Origin: an uncultured Cytophagales bacterium
Lineage (GTDB): Bacteria > Bacteroidota > Bacteroidia > Cytophagales > Cyclobacteriaceae
Assembly: GCA_913057175.1 (NCBI GenBank)
Contig: CAJXNP010000013.1
Span: 62,001 to 126,000, forward strand
DNA length: 64,000 bases
Direction of reading: 5' to 3'
In this document: piece by piece, positions 17,781-26,063 of the stretch
Numbering within the stretch: the stretch's first letter is position 1
Layout: the number at the start of each line of letters is the position of its first letter
The notes under the pieces: generated by a model
The model's input: the letters and a program-made list of their open reading frames with translations, nothing else
What the model was told of the DNA's origin: nothing
The model's database searches: none
Program-made: the position numbers and the translations under genes

Positions 17781-18068
17781 ATGACCGGAGGACTAGGATT
17801 TACAAAATTCGGACAAGCTTTACAGCGGGTAAACCGAAGTTTTTTAAAGCATACCAGAAAAGTAAAGCAAAAGAAAGATGATTTAATCTATCGAAGAAGC
17901 TTAAGGAGATATGAATTTAAAAAATCCAGCAAAAAGGGGCTTGAAGCCACCAAGACCAGGATATTGAAACAAAGAAGACGGGAGATCATCAAATCGACCA
18001 TTATCCTGATCGCAACCTTCATTCTTATTGGGGTGATCTATCTGCTGCTAAGAAAATATATTATCTGA
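17781..18068 (+). CDS. small, very basic single-span membrane protein, unknown
   Basis: A 95-residue protein. Residues 1-67 are extremely rich in Lys and Arg (for example RKVKQKKDDLIYRRSLRRYEFKK and ILKQRRRE) and predicted helical. Residues 70-90 form one membrane helix (STIILIATFILIGVIYLLL), with a short basic end. No family is recognised. The basic part could bind nucleic acid or acidic lipid at the membrane. It is not in the hip operon, because a hairpin with a T run and three operator-like repeats separate them. Confidence 0.6.
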   Translation: MTGGLGFTKFGQALQRVNRSFLKHTRKVKQKKDDLIYRRSLRRYEFKKSSKKGLEATKTRILKQRRREIIKSTIILIATFILIGVIYLLLRKYII

Positions 18069-18106
18069 ATTATCATTTCATTCAGGGATATCCCTTTTAA
18101 CCTTGC

Positions 18107-18143
18107 GACCTCTAATTGCGTCTGATCAGGCATGAGGTCTTTT
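18107..18143 (+). terminator. possible terminator before the hip operon
   Basis: GACCTC (18107-18112) pairs with GAGGTC (18134-18139), with an inner CTGATCAG palindrome and TTTT after the second arm. A tight AGGGATATCCCTTTT palindrome lies just before it. Together they could end transcription of the small basic membrane protein gene. Confidence 0.5.
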
Positions 18144-18170
18144 GCCCTTCTGTCCTCCATTCATGAATTT

Positions 18171-18272
18171 TTTATATTATAACTAATATAATGTACTAAT
18201 TTTCATCTTATTTATATTATAACTAATATAATTATGTATATTTAAGGAATATTTATATTATTTCTACTATAA
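18171..18272 (+). promoter_or_regulatory. three operator-like repeats upstream of hipB
   Basis: Two identical 20-base elements, TTATATTATAACTAATATAA, start at 18172 and 18212. Each is an inverted repeat (TATATTA-taac-TAATATA). A third copy, TTATATTATTTCTACTATAA (17 of 20 identical), starts at 18253 and ends three bases before the hipB ATG. Spacing is 40 and 41 bases, close to four helical turns, so all three lie on the same face of the DNA. They are probably HipB (or HipBST) operators for autorepression. Confidence 0.75.
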
Positions 18273-18274
18273 AA

Positions 18275-18481
18275 ATGGATAGGGATTTAATAAGATTTGT
18301 AAAAATGATGCGGAAACAGTTCGGACTTACCCAGGTAGAATGCGCCAAAAAAGCAGGAGTGGGGCTCATGTTTATCAGGGATCTTGAACAAGGAAAAAAA
18401 TCGTTGAGAATGGATAAGGTAAACCAGGTGCTCCAGTTGTTTGGTGCAGAACTGGGAGTAATAAGACAAAATGAAAAATAG
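18275..18481 (+). CDS. hipB: HipB-like helix-turn-helix antitoxin/regulator
   Basis: A 68-residue Xre-type DNA-binding protein. The helix-turn-helix is LTQVECAKKAGVGLMFIRDLEQG, and the C-terminal strand LQLFGAELGVI is the HipB dimerisation strand. It is the first gene of a hipB-hipS-hipT operon, whose stop codon directly touches the next ATG (TAGATG). Expected role is to bind the three upstream repeats and to take part in holding the toxin inactive. Confidence 0.88.
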   Translation: MDRDLIRFVKMMRKQFGLTQVECAKKAGVGLMFIRDLEQGKKSLRMDKVNQVLQLFGAELGVIRQNEK

Positions 18482-18802
18482 ATGAAGGGTGTCGTTTTTT
18501 ATCGAGAAATAAGAGCGGGTGTAATAGAACAAACTGATGAAGGATATACTTTTCAATATGACAAAGAATACCTGAAAAGAGAAAATACAAAACCAATAAG
18601 CCAGACGCTTCCTTTGCGAAATGAGGAATATAGCAGCAAGGTGTTATTCCCTTTTTTTGATGGGCTGATACCGGAAGGCTGGTTGCTGGATGTAGCGATT
18701 GAAACCTGGAAAATTGATTCCAGGGATAGAATGAGGCTTTTGCTGAAGGTATGCAGGGATTGCGTAGGAGCTGTTAAAGTTTTACAGGAAAATGAAGAAT
18801 AG
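18482..18802 (+). CDS. hipS: HipS-like protein (HipA N-terminal subdomain as separate gene)
   Basis: A 106-residue protein equal to the HipA N-terminal subdomain 1. It has GVIEQTDEGYTFQYDKEYL, then ISQTLPLRNEEYSS, FFDGLIPEGWLL and the end DCVGAVKVL. In classical two-gene hipBA systems this part is fused to the kinase. Here it is encoded alone, as in the HipBST system of enteropathogenic E. coli, where HipS is the antitoxin. It overlaps the next gene by 11 bases. Confidence 0.85.
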   Translation: MKGVVFYREIRAGVIEQTDEGYTFQYDKEYLKRENTKPISQTLPLRNEEYSSKVLFPFFDGLIPEGWLLDVAIETWKIDSRDRMRLLLKVCRDCVGAVKVLQENEE

Positions 18803-19721
18803 ATGTCTAATTTGTTATCAGGAAAATCCGGATGAGGGAAGACACTATCATCCGAAGTGCAGTAAGCTAATATTCGGTTTCGAAGAGCCACCGGAACTAC
18901 CCTATCATTTGGCAGAGATGAAAGAATTGGCAAAGAAAATTGTCATGAGTCAGGAAATTGTTACTGGGGTGCAACCAAAAATTTCTCTGGGAATTGAGAA
19001 TACCAAAAAGAAAAAGGGAAGATTGACCATCATGAGCGGGGAATATATTTTAAAACCTCCCAACGAGAGGTTTGAGGAAATGCCGGAAACGGAAGATCTC
19101 ACCATGCATCTTGCCCAGATCTGCGACATAGAAACGGTTCCCCATGCTCTTGTTCCTCTAGCCAGTGGGGAATTGGCTTACATTACCAGGAGAATAGACA
19201 GAACTGGTGGTAGGAAAACCCATATGGAAGATTTATGTCAGCTAAGCGAATTATTGACAGAAAATAAATACAACTCCAGCGTCGAACGGGTCGGGAAGCT
19301 GATTGATCAATATAGCAGTTATCCGGGATTGGATAAGATCAATCTCTTCGAGCTTACGCTTTTTAATTTTGTCACAGGAAATAATGACATGCACCTGAAG
19401 AACTACAGTCTGATCGACGATCAACGTGGTTGGCACATGTCGCAGGCCTATGATCTTCTTAATGTAAATATCATTCACCCCATCGACACAGAAGAAACTG
19501 CCCTGACCATCAACGGTAAGAAAAGAGGACTTATCAGGACCGATTTTGAAGCATTGGCAAATAATTTTGGGCTAACAGAAGTGCAGATAAGGAATGCCTT
19601 TAATAAAATTATTTCCAAACAAAACGAAATGCTGGACTTTATTGGGATAAGCTTCCTTTCCATGGGTCTGAAAGCGGCCTTTCATGCCCTTTTGGAGGAA
19701 AGAATAATCAGATTGGAATAA
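18792..19721 (+). CDS. hipT: HipT-like serine/threonine kinase toxin (HipA C-terminal domain)
   Basis: A 309-residue HipA-type kinase without the N-terminal subdomain. The catalytic elements are present: the glycine/serine loop GVQPKISLG (Ser65), the catalytic loop GNNDMHLKNYSL (Asp199, Asn204) and the metal-binding AYDLLN (Asp221). The N-terminus carries a small putative zinc knuckle, C5-x2-C8 and H20-x2-C23. E. coli HipT phosphorylates tryptophanyl-tRNA synthetase; the target here is unknown. In that toxin two serines of an SxS motif are autophosphorylated; here the second position appears to be Gly67, which may change control. Confidence 0.87.
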   Translation: MKNRCLICYQENPDEGRHYHPKCSKLIFGFEEPPELPYHLAEMKELAKKIVMSQEIVTGVQPKISLGIENTKKKKGRLTIMSGEYILKPPNERFEEMPETEDLTMHLAQICDIETVPHALVPLASGELAYITRRIDRTGGRKTHMEDLCQLSELLTENKYNSSVERVGKLIDQYSSYPGLDKINLFELTLFNFVTGNNDMHLKNYSLIDDQRGWHMSQAYDLLNVNIIHPIDTEETALTINGKKRGLIRTDFEALANNFGLTEVQIRNAFNKIISKQNEMLDFIGISFLSMGLKAAFHALLEERIIRLE

Positions 19722-19915
19722 ATGGAACATGGTTGGATTCATCCAAAAAATCTGTGGAGCACTGTTTATAAAAGCTCCAACGCACAATAGATCAAATAAC
19801 AAATAAATCACAAAATCAAAAAAGCAATATCCAAATGTTTGATAATCTGATCATTGTCGATTGATATTTATTTGTTGTTTGCATGTTGGAAATTGTGGTT
19901 TTTACTAGACAACTG

Positions 19916-21637
19916 TCAATGCGAATCCCTCGTCACCACGGATCCTGACTTCCCAACCAGAAAATCCATGTCACAGCCTTCGTGGGCTTGTTGGACATGC
20001 TGAATATACAAACCTGCATAACCACGATTTGATTCCTTCAATTCCAATGGCTTCCATTCCTTTCTCCTCTTTTCTAATTCTTCATCCGAAACTTCCAGGT
20101 GCAATTTCCTTGTACCGACATCCAGTTCGATCATGTCGCCGTTTTTCACAAGTGCCAGTGTCCCTCCGATTGCCGCCTCAGGGGAAACATGCAGCACAAC
20201 AGTTCCATAAGCTGTTCCACTCATTCGTCCGTCGGAGATCCGCACCATGTCTTTCACCCCTTTTTTAAGAAGCTTGGTAGGTAGTCCCATATTTCCAACT
20301 TCCGGCATTCCCGGATACCCTTTTGGACCGACATTTTTTAAGACCATTACGCTATTTTCGTCAATATCCAGATTCGGATCATCAACACGTTCATGGTAGT
20401 CCTCGATTGTTTCAAAGACTACAGCTTTTCCCCGGTGTTTCATCAACTCGGGAGTGGCAGCAGATGGTTTGATGACCGCTCCATTTTCACATAAATTACC
20501 TTTCAGAATGGCAATTCCGGCCTCCTTGATCATGGGTTTTTCAAAAGATGTGATCACATCTGAATTATAGCATTCGGCATCTTTGCTATTTTCTACAATG
20601 GATTTTCCGTTAACAGATATGATGTCTTTATGTAGCAAATGTGATAGTTCTTTAATGATATATGGTAATCCGCCGGCGTAGTAAAAATCCTCCATCAAGT
20701 ATTTACCGGATGGCATTAAATTTAAAAGCAAAGGAATCCGGCTTCCGATTTTATCAAAATCGTCCAACTCCAATTTTACGCCCATTCTACCGGCTATTGC
20801 CAGCATGTGGATGATCAGGTTAGTAGAGCCTCCTACAGCAGCATTGACAATGATAGCGTTTTCAAACGCTTTTCTGGTCAGGATCTTGTCCAGGGTCATG
20901 TTTTCCTTCACCATCTCGACGATTCGCATGCCTGTCATGTGCGCCAGGACTTTTTTACGAGAATCCGCAGCCGGGATAGCGGCAACTCCAGGAAGTGTTA
21001 AGCCCAAAGCTTCAACCATACAAGCCATGGTAGAAGCGGTTCCCATTGTCATACAGTGGCCCTGGCTTCGCGACATGCATGATTCGGCAAAGAAAAATTC
21101 TTCTTTCGACATTCTGCCCGTGCGATAATCTTCGTCAAATTTCCAGGTGTGTGTGCCAGATCCGATTTCTTCACCCTTATACTTGCCGTTAAGCATGGGG
21201 CCTCCCGGCATCACAATGGTTGGAAGACCGACACTTGCAGCGCCCATTACCAGCGAAGGTGTTGTTTTATCACATCCCGTCATGAGCACAACACCATCAA
21301 TTGGATTGGCACGGATGGATTCTTCCGTATCCATGCTCGCCAGGTTTCTGAAGAGCATGGCTGTTGGCTTCACAATAGTCTCACCCAACGACATGACAGG
21401 AAACTCGACCGGGAATCCTCCCGCCTCGTACACACCACGCTTGATGACCTCTGCAAAATCCCGGAAATGGGCATTACACGGAGTCAGCTCGGACCATGTA
21501 TTACAAATCCCAATAACAGGGCGACCATCAAATTCGTGGTCAGGTATACCGCGGTTTCGCATCCAGCTACGATGTACAAATCCCATTTTATCGGTTGTGC
21601 CAAACCATTCGGTGCTTCTTAGTTTTTTATCACTCAT
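19916..21637 (-). CDS. IlvD/Edd family dehydratase, probably sugar-acid type
   Basis: A 573-residue iron-sulfur dehydratase; the ORF-track start at 21664 is a TTG, and the ATG at 21637 (MSDKKLRSTEWFG) fits the family better. Cluster cysteines are seen in GICNTWSE, MTGCDKTTPS and QGHCMTMGTAS, and the lysine of GCDK is the usual carbamylated ligand. Features such as LRSTEWF, FVHRSWM and NTWSELTPCNAHF look more like arabinonate/xylonate dehydratases than like IlvD proper. No ilv gene is adjacent. A role in aldonic-acid catabolism is more likely than valine synthesis. Confidence 0.85.
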   Translation of the reverse strand: MSDKKLRSTEWFGTTDKMGFVHRSWMRNRGIPDHEFDGRPVIGICNTWSELTPCNAHFRDFAEVIKRGVYEAGGFPVEFPVMSLGETIVKPTAMLFRNLASMDTEESIRANPIDGVVLMTGCDKTTPSLVMGAASVGLPTIVMPGGPMLNGKYKGEEIGSGTHTWKFDEDYRTGRMSKEEFFFAESCMSRSQGHCMTMGTASTMACMVEALGLTLPGVAAIPAADSRKKVLAHMTGMRIVEMVKENMTLDKILTRKAFENAIIVNAAVGGSTNLIIHMLAIAGRMGVKLELDDFDKIGSRIPLLLNLMPSGKYLMEDFYYAGGLPYIIKELSHLLHKDIISVNGKSIVENSKDAECYNSDVITSFEKPMIKEAGIAILKGNLCENGAVIKPSAATPELMKHRGKAVVFETIEDYHERVDDPNLDIDENSVMVLKNVGPKGYPGMPEVGNMGLPTKLLKKGVKDMVRISDGRMSGTAYGTVVLHVSPEAAIGGTLALVKNGDMIELDVGTRKLHLEVSDEELEKRRKEWKPLELKESNRGYAGLYIQHVQQAHEGCDMDFLVGKSGSVVTRDSH

Positions 21638-21849
21638 GTCAGTAGTCAAAAATTGATGACGCAAATTAGATTAATATCCAAAGATATCAATTGTAGGGAT
21701 TGGTTAATAACACTTTCTTTCAATGAATGAGTATTCTTACCATCGAAATTGATCGGTATTATTTGCAGAATAAAAATTCGACCCTAAATTAACATAGTAA
21801 TTGTCGTGAAATTTTGAAACAATTCTATTTTTTAATTTGAATAAGATTG

Positions 21850-22758
21850 ATGGAATGGTTAGAAAAATGGTGGGCTGAAGCCTCGGGTTGGCAACACAAT
21901 ACCGTCTTAACTCTCGGGGTAATTATCCTGATGTGGATAATCCGCCACTTTGCCCTCAAATTGGTCTTCAAAAATATCCAGAATGTCAAAGACAGATATT
22001 ATTGGAAAAATGGTGTTAAGTACACTACATTTTTCATTGGTTTCATCCTTATAGGTTCTATCTGGATAAGCGAAGTTGAATCGATTGCTACATTTGTAGG
22101 CCTTGTTTCCGCCGGTTTAACGATTGCATTGAAAGACCCGATTGTCAACATTGTAGGGTGGGTTTTTATTATTTTCAGGAAGCCGTTTGTCGTGGGCGAT
22201 CGCATTCAAATCGGGGACCATGCCGGCGATGTGATCGATATCCGTGTTTTTCAGTTTACGATTAATGAAATTGGCAACTGGGTGGATGCTGACCAAAGTA
22301 CGGGGAGGATCATTCACATCCCCAATGGAAAGATATTTACCGAAAGCCAGGTCAATTTTACGCAGGGATTTAGTCATATCTGGAATGAAATAGGAGTGAT
22401 GGTCACGTTTGAGAGTAATTGGGAGCGGGCCAAGGGTATTTTGAAATCTGTAGCTGACAGGCATTGTCCGAAGTTTACAGAAGCAGCAGCCAAAAAATTG
22501 CTCGAGGCATCCAAGAAATACATGATCTTTTACAATAAAATCGACCCCATCATTTATACAAGTGTGAAGGATAGCGGTGTCATGCTTACCATGCGATACC
22601 TTTGCATTCCTACGCAACGACGTGGTTCTGCCCATGCAATCTGGGAGGATATTCTGAAAGAATTCGAGCGATGTGACGACATTGATTTTGCCTACCCGAC
22701 ACAAAGGATCTATTACAACCTGAAAGAAGGGAAAGACGGGGCTAGAAAGATCGAGTAG
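21850..22758 (+). CDS. MscS-type mechanosensitive ion channel
   Basis: A 302-residue protein from the ATG at 21850 (the ORF track uses the TTG before it). Three membrane helices are visible near residues 18-37, 55-75 and 80-110, the last being the pore helix region VGLVSAGLTIALKDPIVNIVG. The MscS beta domain follows (FVVGDRIQIGDHAGDVIDIRVF), then a mixed C-terminal domain. It releases solutes under hypo-osmotic stress. Its stop lies three bases from the stop of the convergent corA gene. Confidence 0.92.
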   Translation: MEWLEKWWAEASGWQHNTVLTLGVIILMWIIRHFALKLVFKNIQNVKDRYYWKNGVKYTTFFIGFILIGSIWISEVESIATFVGLVSAGLTIALKDPIVNIVGWVFIIFRKPFVVGDRIQIGDHAGDVIDIRVFQFTINEIGNWVDADQSTGRIIHIPNGKIFTESQVNFTQGFSHIWNEIGVMVTFESNWERAKGILKSVADRHCPKFTEAAAKKLLEASKKYMIFYNKIDPIIYTSVKDSGVMLTMRYLCIPTQRRGSAHAIWEDILKEFERCDDIDFAYPTQRIYYNLKEGKDGARKIE

Positions 22759-22761
22759 GCC

Positions 22762-23880
22762 TCAAAGCCATTTTTTCTTTCTGAAATAGAAGATCATCCC
22801 AACTAGCACAAATAGCATAATCCCCAAAACAATAAAATAGCCATATTTCATGTGAAGCTCTGGCATAAAATCAAAGTTCATCCCATAAACACCGGCAATA
22901 AAAGACAGGGGGATAAATATGGTCGCCACCAACGTTAAAACTTTCATAGTTTCGTTCATTTTTTGACTTAGCGCAGAAAAATAGATGTTGGATAAGCTAT
23001 CCAGGCCCTGGTAAAGAAAATCGACCTCTTCAATCGCATTGGAGCAGGTGTTTTGAAGGTCGCGGAAATACTTCATGTTTTCCGGTTGAATAAAGTTGGT
23101 CTTCTCGTTCAGGATCTTGTTGAGTGCTTCCCGGAGGGGGAGGAGAGATTTTTTGATGATACCGGTGGTTTTTTTCTTTTCTTCCAGCTTCAGCAAGGTA
23201 TGCTGTTTGGGGTCATTAAATGTTTCACCTTCGATGACTTCCATTTCATCATTTACCGTTTCGATCGTTTCAAAGTGGTTGTCCAGGATGGCGTCCAGCA
23301 AAAGGTACAGCAAAAAGTCACTTCCTTTTTTCCGAACAATTCCCAGGTTTTCCCGAATCCTGTGGCGGATGTGGCCAAAGTGATCACCGACTTTTTCCTG
23401 GAAGGAGATGAGGTAGCCGTTGCCCAGCACAAAGGATAGTTGTTCAATTTCAATTTCACCGTGATTGGTCTCTTTTTCCAGGATAGATTTAATACTAAAA
23501 AAAAGATAGTGTGGGTATTCTTCAACCTTTGGCCGCTGGGTGGTGTCGACAATTTGTCTCACGGTAAATTTGTCTAGGTCAAGTATTTTACCAACATTCT
23601 CAAAAAGTTCTACTTCATGAATTCCATGAAAATTGAGCCAATAGACTCTTTGTGGATTTAGATCATTTAATGACTGGTATTCGTTAAAGTCATCGACTTC
23701 ATTTAATTTATTCTCATCGTATTCAAATAACTGGGATTGAACTTCTTCAATTACCTTCTTTCCGATAAAAGAAATTTTGGCGTCCTTTTTTGTGCCACTT
23801 TTTATTTTGGAATACAACTTCCTGTTTAACCGCGTGACGGACCGAAGGCCGCTTTTTATAATTTTTTCAGCTTCTGTCAT
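22762..23880 (-). CDS. corA: CorA family magnesium/cobalt channel
   Basis: A 372-residue CorA protein. A large N-terminal cytoplasmic domain, with VYWLNFHGIHEVELFENVG and a long charged stalk helix, precedes two C-terminal membrane helices. The signature YGMNF lies in AGVYGMNFDFMPE, between the helices, and a basic tail (RKKKW) ends the protein. It forms a pentameric Mg2+ channel in the inner membrane. It is a single gene, convergent with mscS. Confidence 0.95.
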   Translation of the reverse strand: MTEAEKIIKSGLRSVTRLNRKLYSKIKSGTKKDAKISFIGKKVIEEVQSQLFEYDENKLNEVDDFNEYQSLNDLNPQRVYWLNFHGIHEVELFENVGKILDLDKFTVRQIVDTTQRPKVEEYPHYLFFSIKSILEKETNHGEIEIEQLSFVLGNGYLISFQEKVGDHFGHIRHRIRENLGIVRKKGSDFLLYLLLDAILDNHFETIETVNDEMEVIEGETFNDPKQHTLLKLEEKKKTTGIIKKSLLPLREALNKILNEKTNFIQPENMKYFRDLQNTCSNAIEEVDFLYQGLDSLSNIYFSALSQKMNETMKVLTLVATIFIPLSFIAGVYGMNFDFMPELHMKYGYFIVLGIMLFVLVGMIFYFRKKKWL

Positions 23881-24115
23881 AGAAATTCATTTTCTAATTA
23901 ATAAAAGTAGAAGTAGTCATTAAAGGTGTTTTGACAAAATAATGATTTCACAATATCCAAAAATTTAACAACATCCAAACTTTTCCTGATGGTTTCAATT
24001 GAGTCGTTGAAACTAATGGTTGACCATCAATCCAAATATTTCTTTTTTACTATTTTTAAACTTTATATCATCCAATACATAAAAAAGTACTGACCATTAA
24101 CCGTTCTGCTGATCC

Positions 24116-25177
24116 ATGACAAATCATTCCAACAAATACAATTTCAAAGACCTGATACAATTTTCCACCGGTTTGATGACTGCCTCTGGATTATCAGAGG
24201 AGCGTGCGGTTGTTGTTGCTGAAACCCTCGTGGAGGCTGATTTGATGGGTCATTTCACACATGGTTTGCAACTACTTGTTCCGTATGTAAGTGAATTACT
24301 GAAGGATGATATGACGAAGACCGGCGATCCGATTATCATTCACGACAAAGGTAGCTCCTTAGCCTGGGATGGCAACTATTTACCAGGACCCTGGTTAGTG
24401 AAAAGAGCCATACAGCATGGAATCGAAAGGGTAAAGGAACACGCTGTTTTTACTTCAACAATTCAAAAATCCCATCATATTGGTTGTCTGGCGGCTTATC
24501 CTGAAATGGCCACGAAACAGGGGTTGGTGATGCTTCTATCCTGTTCAGATCCAAGAAATAAAACGGTCGCTCCTTTCGGAGGACTTGAAGGTGTTTATAG
24601 TCCAAATCCGATAGCTGCAGGATTTCCCACAGAAACAGATCCTATCATTTTTGATATCAGCATGTCAACCACAGCCAATGGACTGATTATGAAATTAAAT
24701 AAGGAAAATAAAAAATTACCACACAAGTGGTTGCTGGATGGACAAGGAGAACAAACCGATGATCCTGGTGAGTTTTTTAAAGATCCTCCTGCCACGATTC
24801 TTCCTCTAGGTTCCATCGATACTGGTTATAAAGGTTTTGCCTTGGGCATCCTTGTTGAGGCGTTAACCAGTGCATTAGGAGGGAGCGGTCGTGCAGATCA
24901 ACCTGGCCGTTGGGGAGCGTCAGTCTTCTTGCAAATCATTGATCCGGAAGCCTTTGGAGGGTTGAATTACTTCAAAAGGGAAATGCAACATTTAATGGAT
25001 GCCTCTTTAAAATGCAAACCCCATAATCCTGATAATCCGGTAAGAATTCCAGGACAACGAGCACTGAAACTTCGCGAATTAAGGAAAAAAGAAGGTGTGC
25101 CACTGAGCGATTCAATAGTGGATGGGATGGAGAAAATGAGTAAGGATTTAGGTGTTGAGATGCCGGCGATTGTTTAA
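24116..25177 (+). CDS. Ldh family NAD(P)H-dependent oxidoreductase
   Basis: A 353-residue member of the malate/L-lactate (YiaK/ComC) dehydrogenase family, which reduces 2-oxo acids with NAD(P)H using an unusual fold unrelated to classical lactate dehydrogenase. Typical segments are DLMGHFTHGLQLLVPYV (catalytic His region), KSHHIGCLAAY, VAPFGGLEGVYSPNPIAAGFPT and GYKGFALGILVEALTSALGG. Substrate cannot be told from sequence. It stands alone but lies near a sugar-acid type dehydratase. Confidence 0.9.
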   Translation: MTNHSNKYNFKDLIQFSTGLMTASGLSEERAVVVAETLVEADLMGHFTHGLQLLVPYVSELLKDDMTKTGDPIIIHDKGSSLAWDGNYLPGPWLVKRAIQHGIERVKEHAVFTSTIQKSHHIGCLAAYPEMATKQGLVMLLSCSDPRNKTVAPFGGLEGVYSPNPIAAGFPTETDPIIFDISMSTTANGLIMKLNKENKKLPHKWLLDGQGEQTDDPGEFFKDPPATILPLGSIDTGYKGFALGILVEALTSALGGSGRADQPGRWGASVFLQIIDPEAFGGLNYFKREMQHLMDASLKCKPHNPDNPVRIPGQRALKLRELRKKEGVPLSDSIVDGMEKMSKDLGVEMPAIV

Positions 25178-25210
25178 AAGTGAAATTTTAGATTAGTGTT
25201 CATTAAATTG

Positions 25211-25335
25211 TTAGAATTAGGATTTGTGGGATTTATGGATTAGGAATTTGATATTGATACTTTGGTGATGAACCATGTAATTTTTTTTCAATCAGAATTA
25301 AAAAAATCCAGCTATCCATAAATCCAATAAATCCA
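25211..25335. repeat. long imperfect inverted repeat upstream of the ECF sigma gene
   Basis: The arms GGATTTGTGGGATTTATGGAT (25220-25240) and ATCCATAAATCCAATAAATCC (25314-25334) pair over 21 bases with about two mismatches, enclosing roughly 70 bases. The loop carries further weak complementarity. It may be a small non-autonomous repeat element or a structured leader. The rest of the 289-base spacer holds no gene. Confidence 0.5.
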
Positions 25336-25466
25336 AATACAGACAAAGACTCCATCAATCCCCATATCCAACCTGTCCTTGTTCATGTTAACAAGTTTAT
25401 AGAAAAATTTCTGGAATTTACCTTTTCATTTGTGAGGTTTATGGTTTCATTCTCTATTACTATTTC

Positions 25467-26000
25467 ATGCTTCAGGAAGAAGAGTTTAAGTTAACATTTA
25501 CCAAACACTATTCCTCGCTTTACAATGTGAGTCTGAATATAATTCGTGATCAGGATCTGGCACATGACGCAGTTCAGGATGTATTTACCAAACTCTGGAA
25601 TAAAAGAAAAGATCTAATGCTGTCTGTGCCGATTGAAATATACCTTCGCAAAGCGGTTGTCAATACTTCCCTTAATTTTTTGAAGCAAAATACCAGACAA
25701 GTTTATCTGGATTCTGATTTTGAGTTTTCCTACGAAGACAATGCTAAAATTGATCAGGATAATTTCATGAAACTCCTGGAACAGGGAATAGGCTCTCTGT
25801 CGCCCAAAATCAAAACTATTTTTATCCTCAGTAGAATGGAAGGGCTTGATAATCAGGAAATTGCGGACCATTTAAACATTTCAAAAAAAACAGTAGAAAA
25901 TCAGCTTTCCATTGCATTGAAAAAGCTAAAAGAATATTTTGAAACTCAACGTTCTCAAAATCCAGATCTCTTCCATTTTTTCATGATCTCATTTTTTTAA
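25467..26000 (+). CDS. ECF RNA polymerase sigma factor (Bacteroidetes FecI-like)
   Basis: A 177-residue sigma-70 family protein with region 2 (DLAHDAVQDVFTKLW) and region 4 (LSRMEGLDNQEIADHLNISKKTVENQLSIALKKL), and no other domains. It is of the type that Bacteroidota pair with a FecR anti-sigma factor and a TonB receptor bearing an STN domain; both genes follow directly. It should switch on the downstream receptor genes when the ligand is bound at the outer membrane. Confidence 0.94.
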   Translation: MLQEEEFKLTFTKHYSSLYNVSLNIIRDQDLAHDAVQDVFTKLWNKRKDLMLSVPIEIYLRKAVVNTSLNFLKQNTRQVYLDSDFEFSYEDNAKIDQDNFMKLLEQGIGSLSPKIKTIFILSRMEGLDNQEIADHLNISKKTVENQLSIALKKLKEYFETQRSQNPDLFHFFMISFF

Positions 26001-26063
26001 ATTTTTTTTAAAAGAAATCGGGAGTTTCCTTGTTGACGGTTGTCTTAGGGAAAAAGCAATGAA

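Noticed and set aside
19916-21637. Assignment as valine/isoleucine pathway dihydroxy-acid dehydratase (ilvD)
   Set aside because: Local motifs fit sugar-acid dehydratases better and no branched-chain amino acid gene is nearby. The family call is kept without the symbol.
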